Origin: Psychrobacillus sp042944905
Lineage (GTDB): Bacteria; Bacillota; Bacilli; Bacillales_A; Planococcaceae
Direction: 5' to 3'
DNA length: 64,000 bases
Assembly (NCBI RefSeq): GCF_042944905.1
Contig: NZ_CP168496.1
Span: forward strand, 3,844,001 to 3,908,000
Shown: positions 1-7,830 of the stretch, in pieces
Position numbering within the stretch: position 1 is the stretch's first letter
Layout of the letters: the number at the start of each line of letters is the position of its first letter
Notes under the pieces: model-generated
Told to the model about the DNA's origin: nothing
Databases searched by the model: none
What the model saw: only the letters and a program-made list of their open reading frames with translations
Made by a program: the position numbers and the translations under genes

Positions 1-45
1 GAACGGATTGTTAAGATATCTTGATTTAAACAAAGGGGTAATTAG

Positions 46-435
46 TTGAAAAAGGTTGGATTTATTTTAGGTATTGTAATAGTTATTATTGCTGTGTTCA
101 TATTTGTAAATAAATCATACTATCCTTCTCTTCCAATAGAAAATTTATCAGCAAAAGAAGTAATTGAAAAACTGGAAGAATCCGATAGTAAAGTAGTAGA
201 AATTGCATTTGAAGATGAAATGATTTGGTATATCACAAGAACTGAAAATGAAGGTATCTTGGTGGCTGATGAATATATAAAAAAAATGATTAGTTCAAAT
301 GGATGGGAATTTAAAGAAAAAGATGGTGCTGGTCTATTCTTTGAAAAAGATGGAGAAAGCTTAATTGCTACTACTCAAATGTGGACAAAAAATTACGTTC
401 TCGTTAAAATTCAAAGCAAATTTAAAAAACTTTAG
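46..435 (+). CDS. small membrane-anchored protein, function unknown
   Basis: I do not recognise this 129-residue protein. It starts at TTG, 7 bases after an AAAGGGG ribosome binding site (32-38). Residues 4-22 form one hydrophobic segment (VGFILGIVIVIIAVFIFV) right after a Lys-Lys pair, so it looks like a signal anchor; there is no lipobox cysteine. The remaining ~105 residues are hydrophilic, with many Glu and Lys, and probably face outward. It stands alone and is followed by a strong terminator. Nothing upstream is visible because the window begins here. Confidence 0.7.
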   Translation: MKKVGFILGIVIVIIAVFIFVNKSYYPSLPIENLSAKEVIEKLEESDSKVVEIAFEDEMIWYITRTENEGILVADEYIKKMISSNGWEFKEKDGAGLFFEKDGESLIATTQMWTKNYVLVKIQSKFKKL

Positions 436-482
436 AGTCTTATTAAGCTAACAGAGTGATTTAGTTCAATAGTATACATCAA

Positions 483-510
483 AAAAACGCTCAGATTTCT
501 GAGCGTTTTT
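483..510 (+). terminator. intrinsic terminator
   Basis: Stem AACGCTCAGA/TCTGAGCGTT with a minimal loop, flanked by A and T runs. It terminates the gene at 46-435 and may work in both directions. Confidence 0.85.
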
Positions 511-633
511 ACTTGAATTTATATTGCCGATTTGCTGTTGAAATATAAACTGGTTAGTATGAAATTTACTTTGTTATTGGCATTTTTCTTCCCACCAACC
601 GAACCCGTTACATTTAGCATTCGGTCTTTTTAT

Positions 634-2175
634 TTATGAGTTACCAGCTACTCGCTTTTCAAGTGGTTGGAATAATTTCTTTTTATCCATATTAGGTCTT
701 ATCGTTTCTAGCTGCTCTAAAGCAATTTTGGCACCATAGTCCATTCCTTGGCATCCAGCAAGTAATAGTAAGTCACCTTCTGTTACATCCTGAAGGCTAT
801 GCGCTATTGCCTCTGGTAATTCTTCATATAAATGAACGTTAATGCCAGCCTCATCCATTACTTCTTTAAATACAGCAAGCTCTGCATCGGAAACTATATC
901 CTTTTGCGTGACATGAGAGCGACTAAGTGTTGCAACCACTTCATGGATTCCCAGTCTAGGAGCCCATTTTGCAATTGCTTCTGCATTTTCTTTATTTACC
1001 GTGACTCCTCTATCTCCGCGAATTGCATACACAAGAGAGACACGATTGAAATCCATTTTTTCTAATGTGCCCAGCGTGATATCTATATTTCCGCTATTAG
1101 CGAAATGATCATCAATCATCTTAAAATCATCTTCGAAAATTATTTCAAACCGACGTTCAACGCCAACAAATTCAAACAAACTTTTTTGAATAGTTGTAAT
1201 CGGCACCTCACATAATAATCCGATTACAATACTAACCATGGAGTTATAAACAGAGTGAAATCCAGGTGTAGAAAGTTGAATTTGGAATTGTTGCTTTGGA
1301 ATTACAAGATCTTGTGTAACTAAATCACGTGTAATTTCTACCGTGAATTTTGCGCGGCCCGTCGATAAATCTAAGTTGCTGCAAATGACATCTGCCGATT
1401 GTTCTTCTACTCCAATAGTGATTACTTTTGCTTTTGTTTTATTGACAAGAGAAGCAGAATATTTGTCATCCAAATTTAATATAGCGACTTTGTCTGCTCC
1501 CGCATTTCGAATCAAACTAGATTTATGTTCAAAATAATTCTCAAATGACGAGTGCAAATCGATATGCTCACGACTTATATTATTCAATGTTACAATATCA
1601 AAATCCACACAACCTACACGATTTAACTCTAATGCAGATGATGAGACTTCCATCGTTGCATGTGTGACACCTGCATCAACCATTTGTGCATAAAAACGTT
1701 GCAAGTCTAGAGATTCTGGCGTCGTCAATTCAGACGGCTCAGCATAGTCGCCGATTTTCACTACAACCGTACCCATTAGTCCCGTTTTAAGACCATGATT
1801 TTCTAAAATAGCATTCGTCATAAAAGATGTTGAGGTTTTTCCATTTGTAGCTGTAATACCAATGGTTTTAAGTTGTTGAGTTGGATGACCATAGTATGCA
1901 TCCGCAAGTGTCGCTAAAGCATTTCGCCCGCTCTCTACTTTGTATTGAGGTACATCTAAACCTTCTATAAATTCCTCTACTACGAGTGCGGTTGCTCCTT
2001 TTTCTACTGCTTGTCCAGCAAACTGATGTCCATCAGCTTTAAATCCTCTTACACAAACAAACACTTGTCCTTTTTCAACTTTTCGTGAGTTATAGGCAAG
2101 CCCCGTTATATCTATTCGTTTTGGATGAATGACTTCATCAACGTTTACATGTTCCATTAACTTTGTTAGTTCCAT
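634..2175 (-). CDS. orphan MurE-like Mur ligase with altered substrate motifs
   Basis: A 513-residue protein with the three-domain plan of MurE, the ATP-dependent ligase that adds the third residue to UDP-MurNAc-L-Ala-D-Glu. Seen: P-loop ATNGKTS (109-115), the carbamylated-lysine region ENYFEHKSS (K218), NLDD near 234-237 and the ERRFE hinge of the C-terminal domain. The amino-acid recognition parts differ from the family: VDYAHTPD reads IDDHFANS, DNPR reads SRSH (near 418-421), and the GKGHE loop reads GCQGMD. ATP chemistry therefore looks intact while the added residue is probably not the usual diamino acid. It sits alone, away from any division/wall cluster. ATG 2175 is chosen because AAAGGTGG (2184-2191) lies 8 bases upstream; a GTG at 2187 overlaps that site. 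Confidence 0.8.
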   Translation of the reverse strand: MELTKLMEHVNVDEVIHPKRIDITGLAYNSRKVEKGQVFVCVRGFKADGHQFAGQAVEKGATALVVEEFIEGLDVPQYKVESGRNALATLADAYYGHPTQQLKTIGITATNGKTSTSFMTNAILENHGLKTGLMGTVVVKIGDYAEPSELTTPESLDLQRFYAQMVDAGVTHATMEVSSSALELNRVGCVDFDIVTLNNISREHIDLHSSFENYFEHKSSLIRNAGADKVAILNLDDKYSASLVNKTKAKVITIGVEEQSADVICSNLDLSTGRAKFTVEITRDLVTQDLVIPKQQFQIQLSTPGFHSVYNSMVSIVIGLLCEVPITTIQKSLFEFVGVERRFEIIFEDDFKMIDDHFANSGNIDITLGTLEKMDFNRVSLVYAIRGDRGVTVNKENAEAIAKWAPRLGIHEVVATLSRSHVTQKDIVSDAELAVFKEVMDEAGINVHLYEELPEAIAHSLQDVTEGDLLLLAGCQGMDYGAKIALEQLETIRPNMDKKKLFQPLEKRVAGNS

Positions 2176-2373
2176 TAAAATGGCCACCTTTTCACATGAT
2201 CAAATTAGCCTCGACGTATTTTTATCCCGTTCATGGATAAAGTTTTTGCGCTATCCTGGTGAGACCTTAACGTTAAGCTATAGGGGTTTAAATTCCTGTT
2301 GCTTAAAGTTACATGTTATATTACAGTTTACCCCAATTAGCACAAGAAAAAAACTGAAAGGAGAATAATAAAA

Positions 2374-2393
2374 GGAGAAGGCTTCCCTCCTCC
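2374..2393 (-). terminator. intrinsic terminator
   Basis: On the minus strand an 8-bp stem (GGAGGAGG/CCTTCTCC with one G-U pair) is followed by TTTTATTATT. It touches the stop codon of the DUF6509 gene. Confidence 0.7.
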
Positions 2394-2686
2394 TATATCG
2401 CTTCGTTATAGTGTTCTTTGCAAAATGTAAGTACTTCTATTTCTTCTTCATCTTCTAGACCAAAATCTAATAATTTACCATTGCTTCTGTATAAAATATG
2501 GTACTGTACAATTCGCTCGTTAGCATCTTCAACAGCTAAAATAACTCGTAAATCTAAAGATTCACCATCACCGTATAATTCATCCTCTTCAGGCACTTCA
2601 ATACCTAATAAAAATTCATAACGTTCTCCTGCTATAATACCAGTTGGATCTTTTATTTTTCCCACTTCATATGATGTTATTTTCAA
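2393..2686 (-). CDS. DUF6509 family protein
   Basis: A small acidic 97-residue protein that I match to the DUF6509 family of Bacillales from its opening (DPTGIIAGERYEFLL), the PEEDELYGD segment, the central RIVQYHI and the DFGLEDEEE tail. No biochemical role is known to me. The start is placed at TTG 2686, 8 bases after GGAGG; the upstream GTG at 2695 lies inside that ribosome binding site. No signal peptide or membrane segment, so cytoplasmic. It is monocistronic, with its own terminator. Confidence 0.75.
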   Translation of the reverse strand: MKITSYEVGKIKDPTGIIAGERYEFLLGIEVPEEDELYGDGESLDLRVILAVEDANERIVQYHILYRSNGKLLDFGLEDEEEIEVLTFCKEHYNEAI

Positions 2687-2795
2687 AAATTCCACCTCCG
2701 TTTACTTATATTATCACTTTCTTAACAGAAAATAATCCAATTTCTAATTTGTTGTTATAATGAAAATAATACATTATCTAAAGGGGAGCTACAAA

Positions 2796-2978
2796 ATGAA
2801 ACTGAGTGCCGAAAAATTGATATACATAGTGGTCCCGCTTTACCTGTTATTATTAGTATTTGGAAAAGGATTAAATACTATTCTCTACTCTGTAATAGCC
2901 TTTATTCTTGGAATTACCATGCTATATCTTGCATTTAAACTTTTACGAAAACAAAAGAATGAACGGAAATCGTCATGA
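2796..2978 (+). CDS. two-segment small membrane protein, function unknown
   Basis: A 60-residue protein almost filled by two hydrophobic segments: about residues 7-20 (IYIVVPLYLLLLVF) and 24-45 (ILYSVIAFILGITMLYLAFKL), ending in a basic tail (LRKQKNERK). This favours two membrane crossings with both ends inside. The start is ATG 2796, 8 bases after AAGGGGAG (2781-2788); an upstream in-frame ATG at 2760 lacks a binding site. It has no partner in the same transcript. I cannot assign a function. Confidence 0.6.
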   Translation: MKLSAEKLIYIVVPLYLLLLVFGKGLNTILYSVIAFILGITMLYLAFKLLRKQKNERKSS

Positions 2979-3393
2979 GAATCATGCGCTGTATGCAGGT
3001 GTTTGTAGGAGAATCACATTAATTCATCCTCTATTTCATTCGTCAATATATAAGCATTGATCATAACCCATGACATCATATTTAAAAGTAAATTCCTCTT
3101 CTTTCTGAATCTATACTCTTTATACATAGTAGTCTAACATGTATCCAACATTTCTACGATATCCACTTTTACATGAGGTAATGGCAAATTATTAAATAGA
3201 TTACTCGTCTTTAATGCAATTCCCATATAATCATTTTCATATACCAATATATATATTACCACTATTAGTGTGACATTTTTTTGCATTTACTTCCATCAAT
3301 CTCATCTCATTTTAACAATAATCGTACTAGAATAATAACTTTTAATAAACTACAATAGGTTTATGAGAAGCAACTGTGGAGGGGTTTGAGGTT
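2979..3393. other. 415-bp stretch without a convincing gene
   Basis: AT-rich and non-repetitive. The minus strand holds two very short open frames (about 37 and 42 codons), neither with a ribosome binding site, so I do not call them. The promoter of the RsbR-type gene must lie in its right half, but no clear -35/-10 pair stands out. Confidence 0.5.
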
Positions 3394-4233
3394 ATGAGTC
3401 AGCTGACAAAAGATCTACATGACTTTATTATTGAAAACAAATCAAATATTACAGACGAATGGCTTTCTAAACAGTTTTTGGAAGACCCTACTTATATCTC
3501 TTCGGCTTCGGAGGTATATTTAAGAAAAGAAAATGGCGCTTTAATAGAAGCGATTGCCTCTATATACGTTCAAGACCCCGAGGAATACCGAAATTACATT
3601 GATAATCGAGCTGCAAGTGTTGCTAAAAAGAGAGCAGCTGAAGCTTTCCCTCTCTATGAAAGTATTCGTTCGTTTCGTAGAGTACGCAAAGTATTGTGGA
3701 AATATGTACAAATATTTATGGACCAAACAGATCACTCGGTCACTACTCAGGATGTCAGCGCTTGGTCAGATAGCATGAATACAGCTTTTGACTACATTAT
3801 TGAAAGCTTCGCTAAGCATCATCACGATCATACACAACAAATAATGATGAGTCAGCAAGCACTGATCACAGAACTTAGTAGCCCTGTAATCCCTATAAAA
3901 GAAGGGATAGGTGTATTACCACTTATCGGCAATATTGACTTCCAACGTGCAAAATTAATATTGGAATCCACTTTAGAACAATGTTCGGAAAAAAAACTCA
4001 ATAAAATATTCATAGATTTATCTGCTGTTCCTATCCTAGATACAATTGTGGCGCAACAACTATACCAATTATTAGCTGCATTAAAGCTAATAGGAGTAGA
4101 ACCGATTTTTTCAGGAATCCGCCCAGAATTAGCACAAATTTCCTTCTCTCTTGGTATAAGTTTTTCGGATACAAAAACATATTCTTCCTTATCCCGCGCG
4201 TTAGAAGTGCATACAAATTTATATGTTAAATAA
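3394..4233 (+). CDS. RsbR-type STAS-domain stress regulator (RsbT co-antagonist family)
   Basis: A 279-residue protein with the RsbR plan: an N-terminal helical sensor domain (about 1-150) and a C-terminal STAS domain (about 160-272). RsbR paralogues form stressosomes with RsbS that hold the kinase RsbT, upstream of sigma B. The STAS part shows IFIDLSAVPILDT, where the DT threonine matches the first RsbT-phosphorylated Thr of RsbR, and SGIRPELAQ. At the second phospho-Thr position (QT in RsbR) this protein has Ile. No rsbS, rsbT or rsbW lies nearby, so it is an orphan paralogue. ATG 3394 follows GGAGGGG by 9 bases; a GTG at 3376 overlaps that site. Confidence 0.85.
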   Translation: MSQLTKDLHDFIIENKSNITDEWLSKQFLEDPTYISSASEVYLRKENGALIEAIASIYVQDPEEYRNYIDNRAASVAKKRAAEAFPLYESIRSFRRVRKVLWKYVQIFMDQTDHSVTTQDVSAWSDSMNTAFDYIIESFAKHHHDHTQQIMMSQQALITELSSPVIPIKEGIGVLPLIGNIDFQRAKLILESTLEQCSEKKLNKIFIDLSAVPILDTIVAQQLYQLLAALKLIGVEPIFSGIRPELAQISFSLGISFSDTKTYSSLSRALEVHTNLYVK

Positions 4234-4280
4234 TAAAAGCGACAGAATAACTCTCGAAAGAAAGTTTTCTGTCGCTTTTA
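4234..4280. terminator. bidirectional terminator between convergent genes
   Basis: A 14-bp perfect stem (TAAAAGCGACAGAA/TTCTGTCGCTTTTA) gives T tracts on both strands, between the RsbR-type gene and the VOC gene. Confidence 0.9.
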
Positions 4281-4934
4281 TTATATTATTTCAGCTTTTC
4301 CTTCATCCGAAACAATAATCCTCTTTCCACCTGTAAGTTCTATCTCCAAGGGAGAAGTCTCACTCATTCTTTTTGAAAAATACCATCTTCTTTGAGGCGG
4401 AACCAATAAAATATACGTATCTTTACTTCCTAAGAAGTTCAGTTCATTCGGTTCGATATCAGCATGACCTGAGATAGGAATGCCAATATTTTGGAGTTGT
4501 TCCCCTACTTCTTCTACAAAAGGAGTAGTAAAGCTTACCTCACTTAAATTTAACAGTGAATCCACACTAAAATCACTCCATTTATCCACATTACGCCTAG
4601 CAATGAATTCAATTACGTTTCCGACCGGGTCTTCAAAGTAGAAAGCATCTGCTTCAAAACGTGAATAATAAATTTCATCTACCGCATCTTCTCTGTTTAA
4701 TGTCACTCTTTCTAACGCCCAATGTTTAGCGAGTGTAAACTGATTTCCAGGAATGTTAATCGCAAAATGATAAGATGCGGGTTTTTCTGATGCTCGAAAG
4801 GTAAGTGTCGATTTTCCAATGGATGCAGTGAAATGCTCACTACTAGCTTCTAAAATACTTAATCCTAGCACATTACCATAAAACCCCTTTAGCTGCTTTA
4901 GCTTATTCGTATAAAATATTACTGAATTGAACAT
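4281..4934 (-). CDS. VOC (glyoxalase/dioxygenase-fold) family protein
   Basis: A 217-residue cytoplasmic protein. Residues 1-112 form one VOC module: opening VIFYTNKLKQLKGFYGNVLGL, then AFYFEDPVGNVIEFI, whose Glu is the usual metal ligand at the end of the module. Residues 125-210 look like a second, degenerate half. Substrate cannot be read from sequence; the family includes glyoxalases, extradiol dioxygenases and antibiotic-binding proteins. The start ATG follows GGGGTGA. It stands alone, convergent with the RsbR-type gene. Confidence 0.75.
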   Translation of the reverse strand: MFNSVIFYTNKLKQLKGFYGNVLGLSILEASSEHFTASIGKSTLTFRASEKPASYHFAINIPGNQFTLAKHWALERVTLNREDAVDEIYYSRFEADAFYFEDPVGNVIEFIARRNVDKWSDFSVDSLLNLSEVSFTTPFVEEVGEQLQNIGIPISGHADIEPNELNFLGSKDTYILLVPPQRRWYFSKRMSETSPLEIELTGGKRIIVSDEGKAEII

Positions 4935-5106
4935 TTTCTCACCCCGTTATTTGACATCAATTAATTCAAATCGTTCGCACACTATTAGCATATCCTCTCC
5001 AGTATAGGGAAGAATCACATTCATTACCATGGGCAAAGAGAAACAGTTAAATATGATTGTGCTCTTCTTTTTATGGTAATATTTTTTTATAAAGGAGTGG
5101 TTTCAT

Positions 5107-6282
5107 ATGACAAACAAACTTTATTATGAAGATCCGTACATACAAACGTTTTCTGCAAATATTCTAAAACAAGAACAGGATTATGTGGTACTTTCAGAAA
5201 CAACATTTTATCCTACTGGTGGTGGTCAACCGAATGATAGTGGAACACTAAATGACATTGCTGTCACGAATGTAGAAATAATAGAAGGTGAAATTAGACA
5301 TTACCTAGCGACAATTCTTCCAGCTAATACGGAGTATGTAGAGGGGGCTATTGATTGGAAAAGACGGTTTGATCATATGCAGCAACATGCCGGTCAACAT
5401 ATTTTGTCAGCTGCTTTTGATAACCTATTTGGATTTAAAACGGTTAGCTTTCATTTAGGAAAAAACAGCTCCACAATTGATTTGGATGTAAATGAGATTT
5501 CTGCGTATCAATTAGCAGAAGTAGAAGCACTGGCAAATGAAATAATTCTAGAAAACCATCCGATCGATACAAAGTGGGTAACAGAAGAAGAACTTGCTCA
5601 ATACAAGCTTCGCAAACCTACTAAAGTGAAAGAAGATATACGACTTGTCATAATACCTGACTTTGATTATAACGCCTGTGGTGGAACACATCCAAAAGCA
5701 ACGGGCCAAGTTGGACTTATTAAAATTTTGCAGATGGAGAAACAAAAGCAAAATATTCGAGTGGAATTTGTTTGTGGAGAAAGAGTTATTACACATCTGA
5801 AACGCAAACACACTATTATTACTAATTTAATAAGTAGTTTAAGTTCCCCGGAGGAAAAACTAGAGGATGCTGTGCACACTTTACTCAATAACGTCAAAAT
5901 GCAAGAAAAACAAATAACGAACTTAAATGAGTTACTTTTACAATATGAAGCAAAAGAGCTGATTAGAAATACAAAAGGAACAATACTGACAGCCAATTTT
6001 CAAAATCGTACTGTTCAAGAGTTGCAAAAACTTGCCAAGCTAATTACAACAGAATCGATTGAGTTGGTTTGTATTTTAGTATCTAAAAATGATGATCGCA
6101 TACAAATAGTTGCTGCTAGAGGAAGTTCTGTAGATAAAAATATGAAAGAACTGATAGAAAAAATTCTTCCACTTATTAACGGAAAAGGTGGTGGAAACAA
6201 TACGATTGCGCAAGGTGGCGGAGAAAATAGGATATCAACTGAGCAATTATTACAAAAATCACTAGAATATATTACCGAATAA
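5107..6282 (+). CDS. alaX: alanyl-tRNA editing protein AlaX (long form)
   Basis: A free-standing editing enzyme that hydrolyses mischarged Ser-tRNA(Ala) in trans of AlaRS. At 391 residues it matches the long AlaX-L class. Seen in order: an N-terminal beta-barrel region with PTGGGQPND, the zinc motif HAGQH (HxxxH) near residues 97-101, the matching CGGTH (CxxxH) near 195, a coiled-coil-like stretch (250-285), and a C-terminal DHHA1 domain ending in GKGGGNN and AQGGG (355-375). All four zinc ligands are present. A good AAAGGAGTGG precedes the ATG. It appears monocistronic. Confidence 0.92.
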   Translation: MTNKLYYEDPYIQTFSANILKQEQDYVVLSETTFYPTGGGQPNDSGTLNDIAVTNVEIIEGEIRHYLATILPANTEYVEGAIDWKRRFDHMQQHAGQHILSAAFDNLFGFKTVSFHLGKNSSTIDLDVNEISAYQLAEVEALANEIILENHPIDTKWVTEEELAQYKLRKPTKVKEDIRLVIIPDFDYNACGGTHPKATGQVGLIKILQMEKQKQNIRVEFVCGERVITHLKRKHTIITNLISSLSSPEEKLEDAVHTLLNNVKMQEKQITNLNELLLQYEAKELIRNTKGTILTANFQNRTVQELQKLAKLITTESIELVCILVSKNDDRIQIVAARGSSVDKNMKELIEKILPLINGKGGGNNTIAQGGGENRISTEQLLQKSLEYITE

Positions 6283-6348
6283 CCACCGTTCCATAATAAT
6301 CCTCCTCACATATACTAGGTTGAATATATAGTGAAAGGAGGATTGTTA

Positions 6349-6939
6349 ATGAACAACCAATTTCCATATTTTCAAAATCAGCCAGGAGCAGGCCAACAAG
6401 GTCCTCCATCTGGAAATCAATACTTTCCCGAAAATATGATGCCAACACAAAGCCAAAGTCAGGGACAATACCCTAACCAATATCCTGGGCAATATCCTAG
6501 CCAGTATCCGGGGCAATATCCCGGACAATATCCTAGCCAATTCCCGGGGCAATATCCTGGACAAATGCCTGGACCAATGCCTGGGCAAATGCCGGGATCA
6601 ATGCCTGGACAACAGCAGTGGCCGCATGGATATGATCATTCAGCTCCCCCTAGTTTTCCACCACTTGATCCGCCTGAAGCACAAGGAGGAGCACCAACTA
6701 GTCCCCCGCCTTCTTTCGTTCCACAGAAACAAAATGCTGGAGTGTATGCGGTAGATCCAGGTTCTATACGCGGCTGTTTACACCGCAATACTTATATATG
6801 GCTGACAAATGGCAGTGCTTTTTGGCTTTATCCAACCTTCGTTGGTAGAAACTCAATTTCTGGATTCAGATGGAATGGCCGTATGTGGACCTATTATGGA
6901 ACAGATTTAAATAGAATCTCTTCTTTTCAGTGTTACTAA
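6349..6939 (+). CDS. Tyr-Pro-Gly-Gln repeat protein with conserved C-terminal domain
   Basis: A 196-residue low-complexity protein. Residues ~37-85 are tandem QYPG/QYPS units that change into QMPG units; the middle is Pro-rich (PPSFPPLDPP). From about residue 136 a compact domain follows (GSIRGCLHRNTYIWL, AFWLYPTFVGRNSISGFRW, MWTYYGTDLNRISSFQC) with two cysteines near its ends. I recall this C-terminal type in Bacillales proteins of unknown function. Composition suggests a structural or surface/spore role, which is inference. No signal peptide. ATG 6349 lies 8 bases after AAAGGAGG. The repeat DNA is nearly identical from unit to unit, so unit number may vary. Confidence 0.75.
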   Translation: MNNQFPYFQNQPGAGQQGPPSGNQYFPENMMPTQSQSQGQYPNQYPGQYPSQYPGQYPGQYPSQFPGQYPGQMPGPMPGQMPGSMPGQQQWPHGYDHSAPPSFPPLDPPEAQGGAPTSPPPSFVPQKQNAGVYAVDPGSIRGCLHRNTYIWLTNGSAFWLYPTFVGRNSISGFRWNGRMWTYYGTDLNRISSFQCY

Positions 6940-6946
6940 TAACAAT

Positions 6947-6979
6947 TGCGTACTAGTTTAATTAGTACGCATTTTTTTA
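6947..6979. terminator. terminator, convergent genes
   Basis: Nine-bp stem TGCGTACTA/TAGTACGCA followed by seven T. The T run overlaps the stop codon of the convergent holin-like gene. Confidence 0.85.
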
Positions 6980-7255
6980 TGGGCGATTTCGATAAGCACG
7001 AAGAGAAGTCTTTAACGAAGCGTATGAACCAATCGCAGCACCGCTATAAAAAAAACCCATAAAAATACCTCCTGCTAAATTATGGGGATGACTAATAAAT
7101 ATAGAAATTAGCAAACCAATTATTGTAGCAATCGTAGATACATATTGTGGTTGGATGGGCAATAGTTTCTTCATAATTTCTGTAATTAACATTACAACTG
7201 GCACTGCCCATAATGAATCCCATACATTCGTATGGATAATAGGAAACTCTGTCAT
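6977..7255 (-). CDS. holin-like small membrane protein
   Basis: A 92-residue protein with three hydrophobic segments (about 14-28, 41-58 and 65-83) and a short basic C-terminus (LRAYRNRP). The pattern, with EIMKKLLPIQPQYVSTIATIIGLLISIF followed by a glycine-rich GGIFMGFFYSGAAIGSY segment, resembles small phage-type holins of Bacillales. No endolysin or phage gene is near, so a prophage lysis role is unsupported. The start is ATG 7255, 8 bases from AAAGGAG. Confidence 0.55.
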   Translation of the reverse strand: MTEFPIIHTNVWDSLWAVPVVMLITEIMKKLLPIQPQYVSTIATIIGLLISIFISHPHNLAGGIFMGFFYSGAAIGSYASLKTSLRAYRNRP

Positions 7256-7339
7256 TATTTCTGCTCCTTTAAAAACTTTATTTTTGTACATAGTTTGTGT
7301 AAGAATCTAAGATTCATACACAAGAGAAATATGCCCGGC

Positions 7340-7368
7340 TTTACAAACTCCATATTGAGAAGTAAAAT
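7340..7368 (+). promoter_or_regulatory. candidate promoter of the marR-MFS pair
   Basis: TTTACA (7340-7345), 17-base spacer, TAAAAT (7363-7368). Confidence 0.55.
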
Positions 7369-7369
7369 A

Positions 7370-7385
7370 ATTTAGCTAGGTAAAT
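7370..7385 (+). promoter_or_regulatory. candidate MarR operator
   Basis: ATTTAGCTAGGTAAAT is a 16-bp near-perfect palindrome centred on CTAG, mismatched only at one symmetric pair. It sits at the expected transcription start, 30 bases upstream of the MarR ATG, which fits autoregulation. Confidence 0.5.
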
Positions 7386-7415
7386 ATTATAAAAATCAAA
7401 GGAGCTACCCATACT

Positions 7416-7811
7416 ATGAATCCACTTTTCCACGAACTTTTTCAGAAGACACGTTTTTTAACAAATGAGATAAATCAATGTCTAAAAAAACACGATTTAT
7501 ACGCTTCGCAATGGACTGTCATGTACTGTATTCAAAAACATGAAAAAATGTCTTTAACTCAGATATGGAAATACTTAAATGTAGAAGCTCCTACGATTAC
7601 TCGTACAGTTTATCGCTTAGTAGAGCTTGGATGGGTAGATATTTATCCTGGTAAAGATCGTCGAGAGAAAATCGTCCAATTATCCGAAAAAGCAATACAA
7701 GAATTCCCGCAAATAATAGCTTCTATTCAAGAATTTGAAGAAAGAATGGTGGCAAATCTTACAAAAGAAGAGGAGACTCTTTTGATCGGTTTTTTACAAA
7801 AAATTAAATAA
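7416..7811 (+). CDS. MarR family transcriptional regulator
   Basis: A 131-residue winged-helix regulator. The recognition region is seen in MSLTQIWKYLNVEAPTITRTVYRL (about residues 47-72), followed by the wing DRREKIVQLSEKA. It precedes an MFS transporter by 19 bases in the same direction, the usual layout of a regulator controlling its own drug exporter; B. subtilis ywoH-ywoG has the same arrangement. A 16-bp palindrome just upstream is a candidate operator. Binding site AAAGGAG is good. The ligand is unknown. Confidence 0.85.
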   Translation: MNPLFHELFQKTRFLTNEINQCLKKHDLYASQWTVMYCIQKHEKMSLTQIWKYLNVEAPTITRTVYRLVELGWVDIYPGKDRREKIVQLSEKAIQEFPQIIASIQEFEERMVANLTKEEETLLIGFLQKIK

Positions 7812-7830
7812 ATCAGGTGGCTTAGACATT

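Noticed and set aside
590..630. ACCGAA/TTCGGT hairpin with T5 upstream of 634 as terminator of the MurE-like gene
   Set aside because: The T run is on the plus strand only, where no gene ends; the stem is just 6 bp.
2998..3330. Two short minus-strand open frames in the gap before the RsbR-type gene
   Set aside because: Neither has a ribosome binding site, they are under 45 codons, and I recognise no family.
6469..6610. Short tandem repeats that might suggest a CRISPR array
   Set aside because: The repeats are in-frame codons for QYPG/QMPG units with no spacers; they are protein repeats.
6977..7255. Holin-like gene as a sign of a prophage
   Set aside because: No endolysin, integrase, structural gene or attachment site nearby; a lone small membrane protein is not enough.
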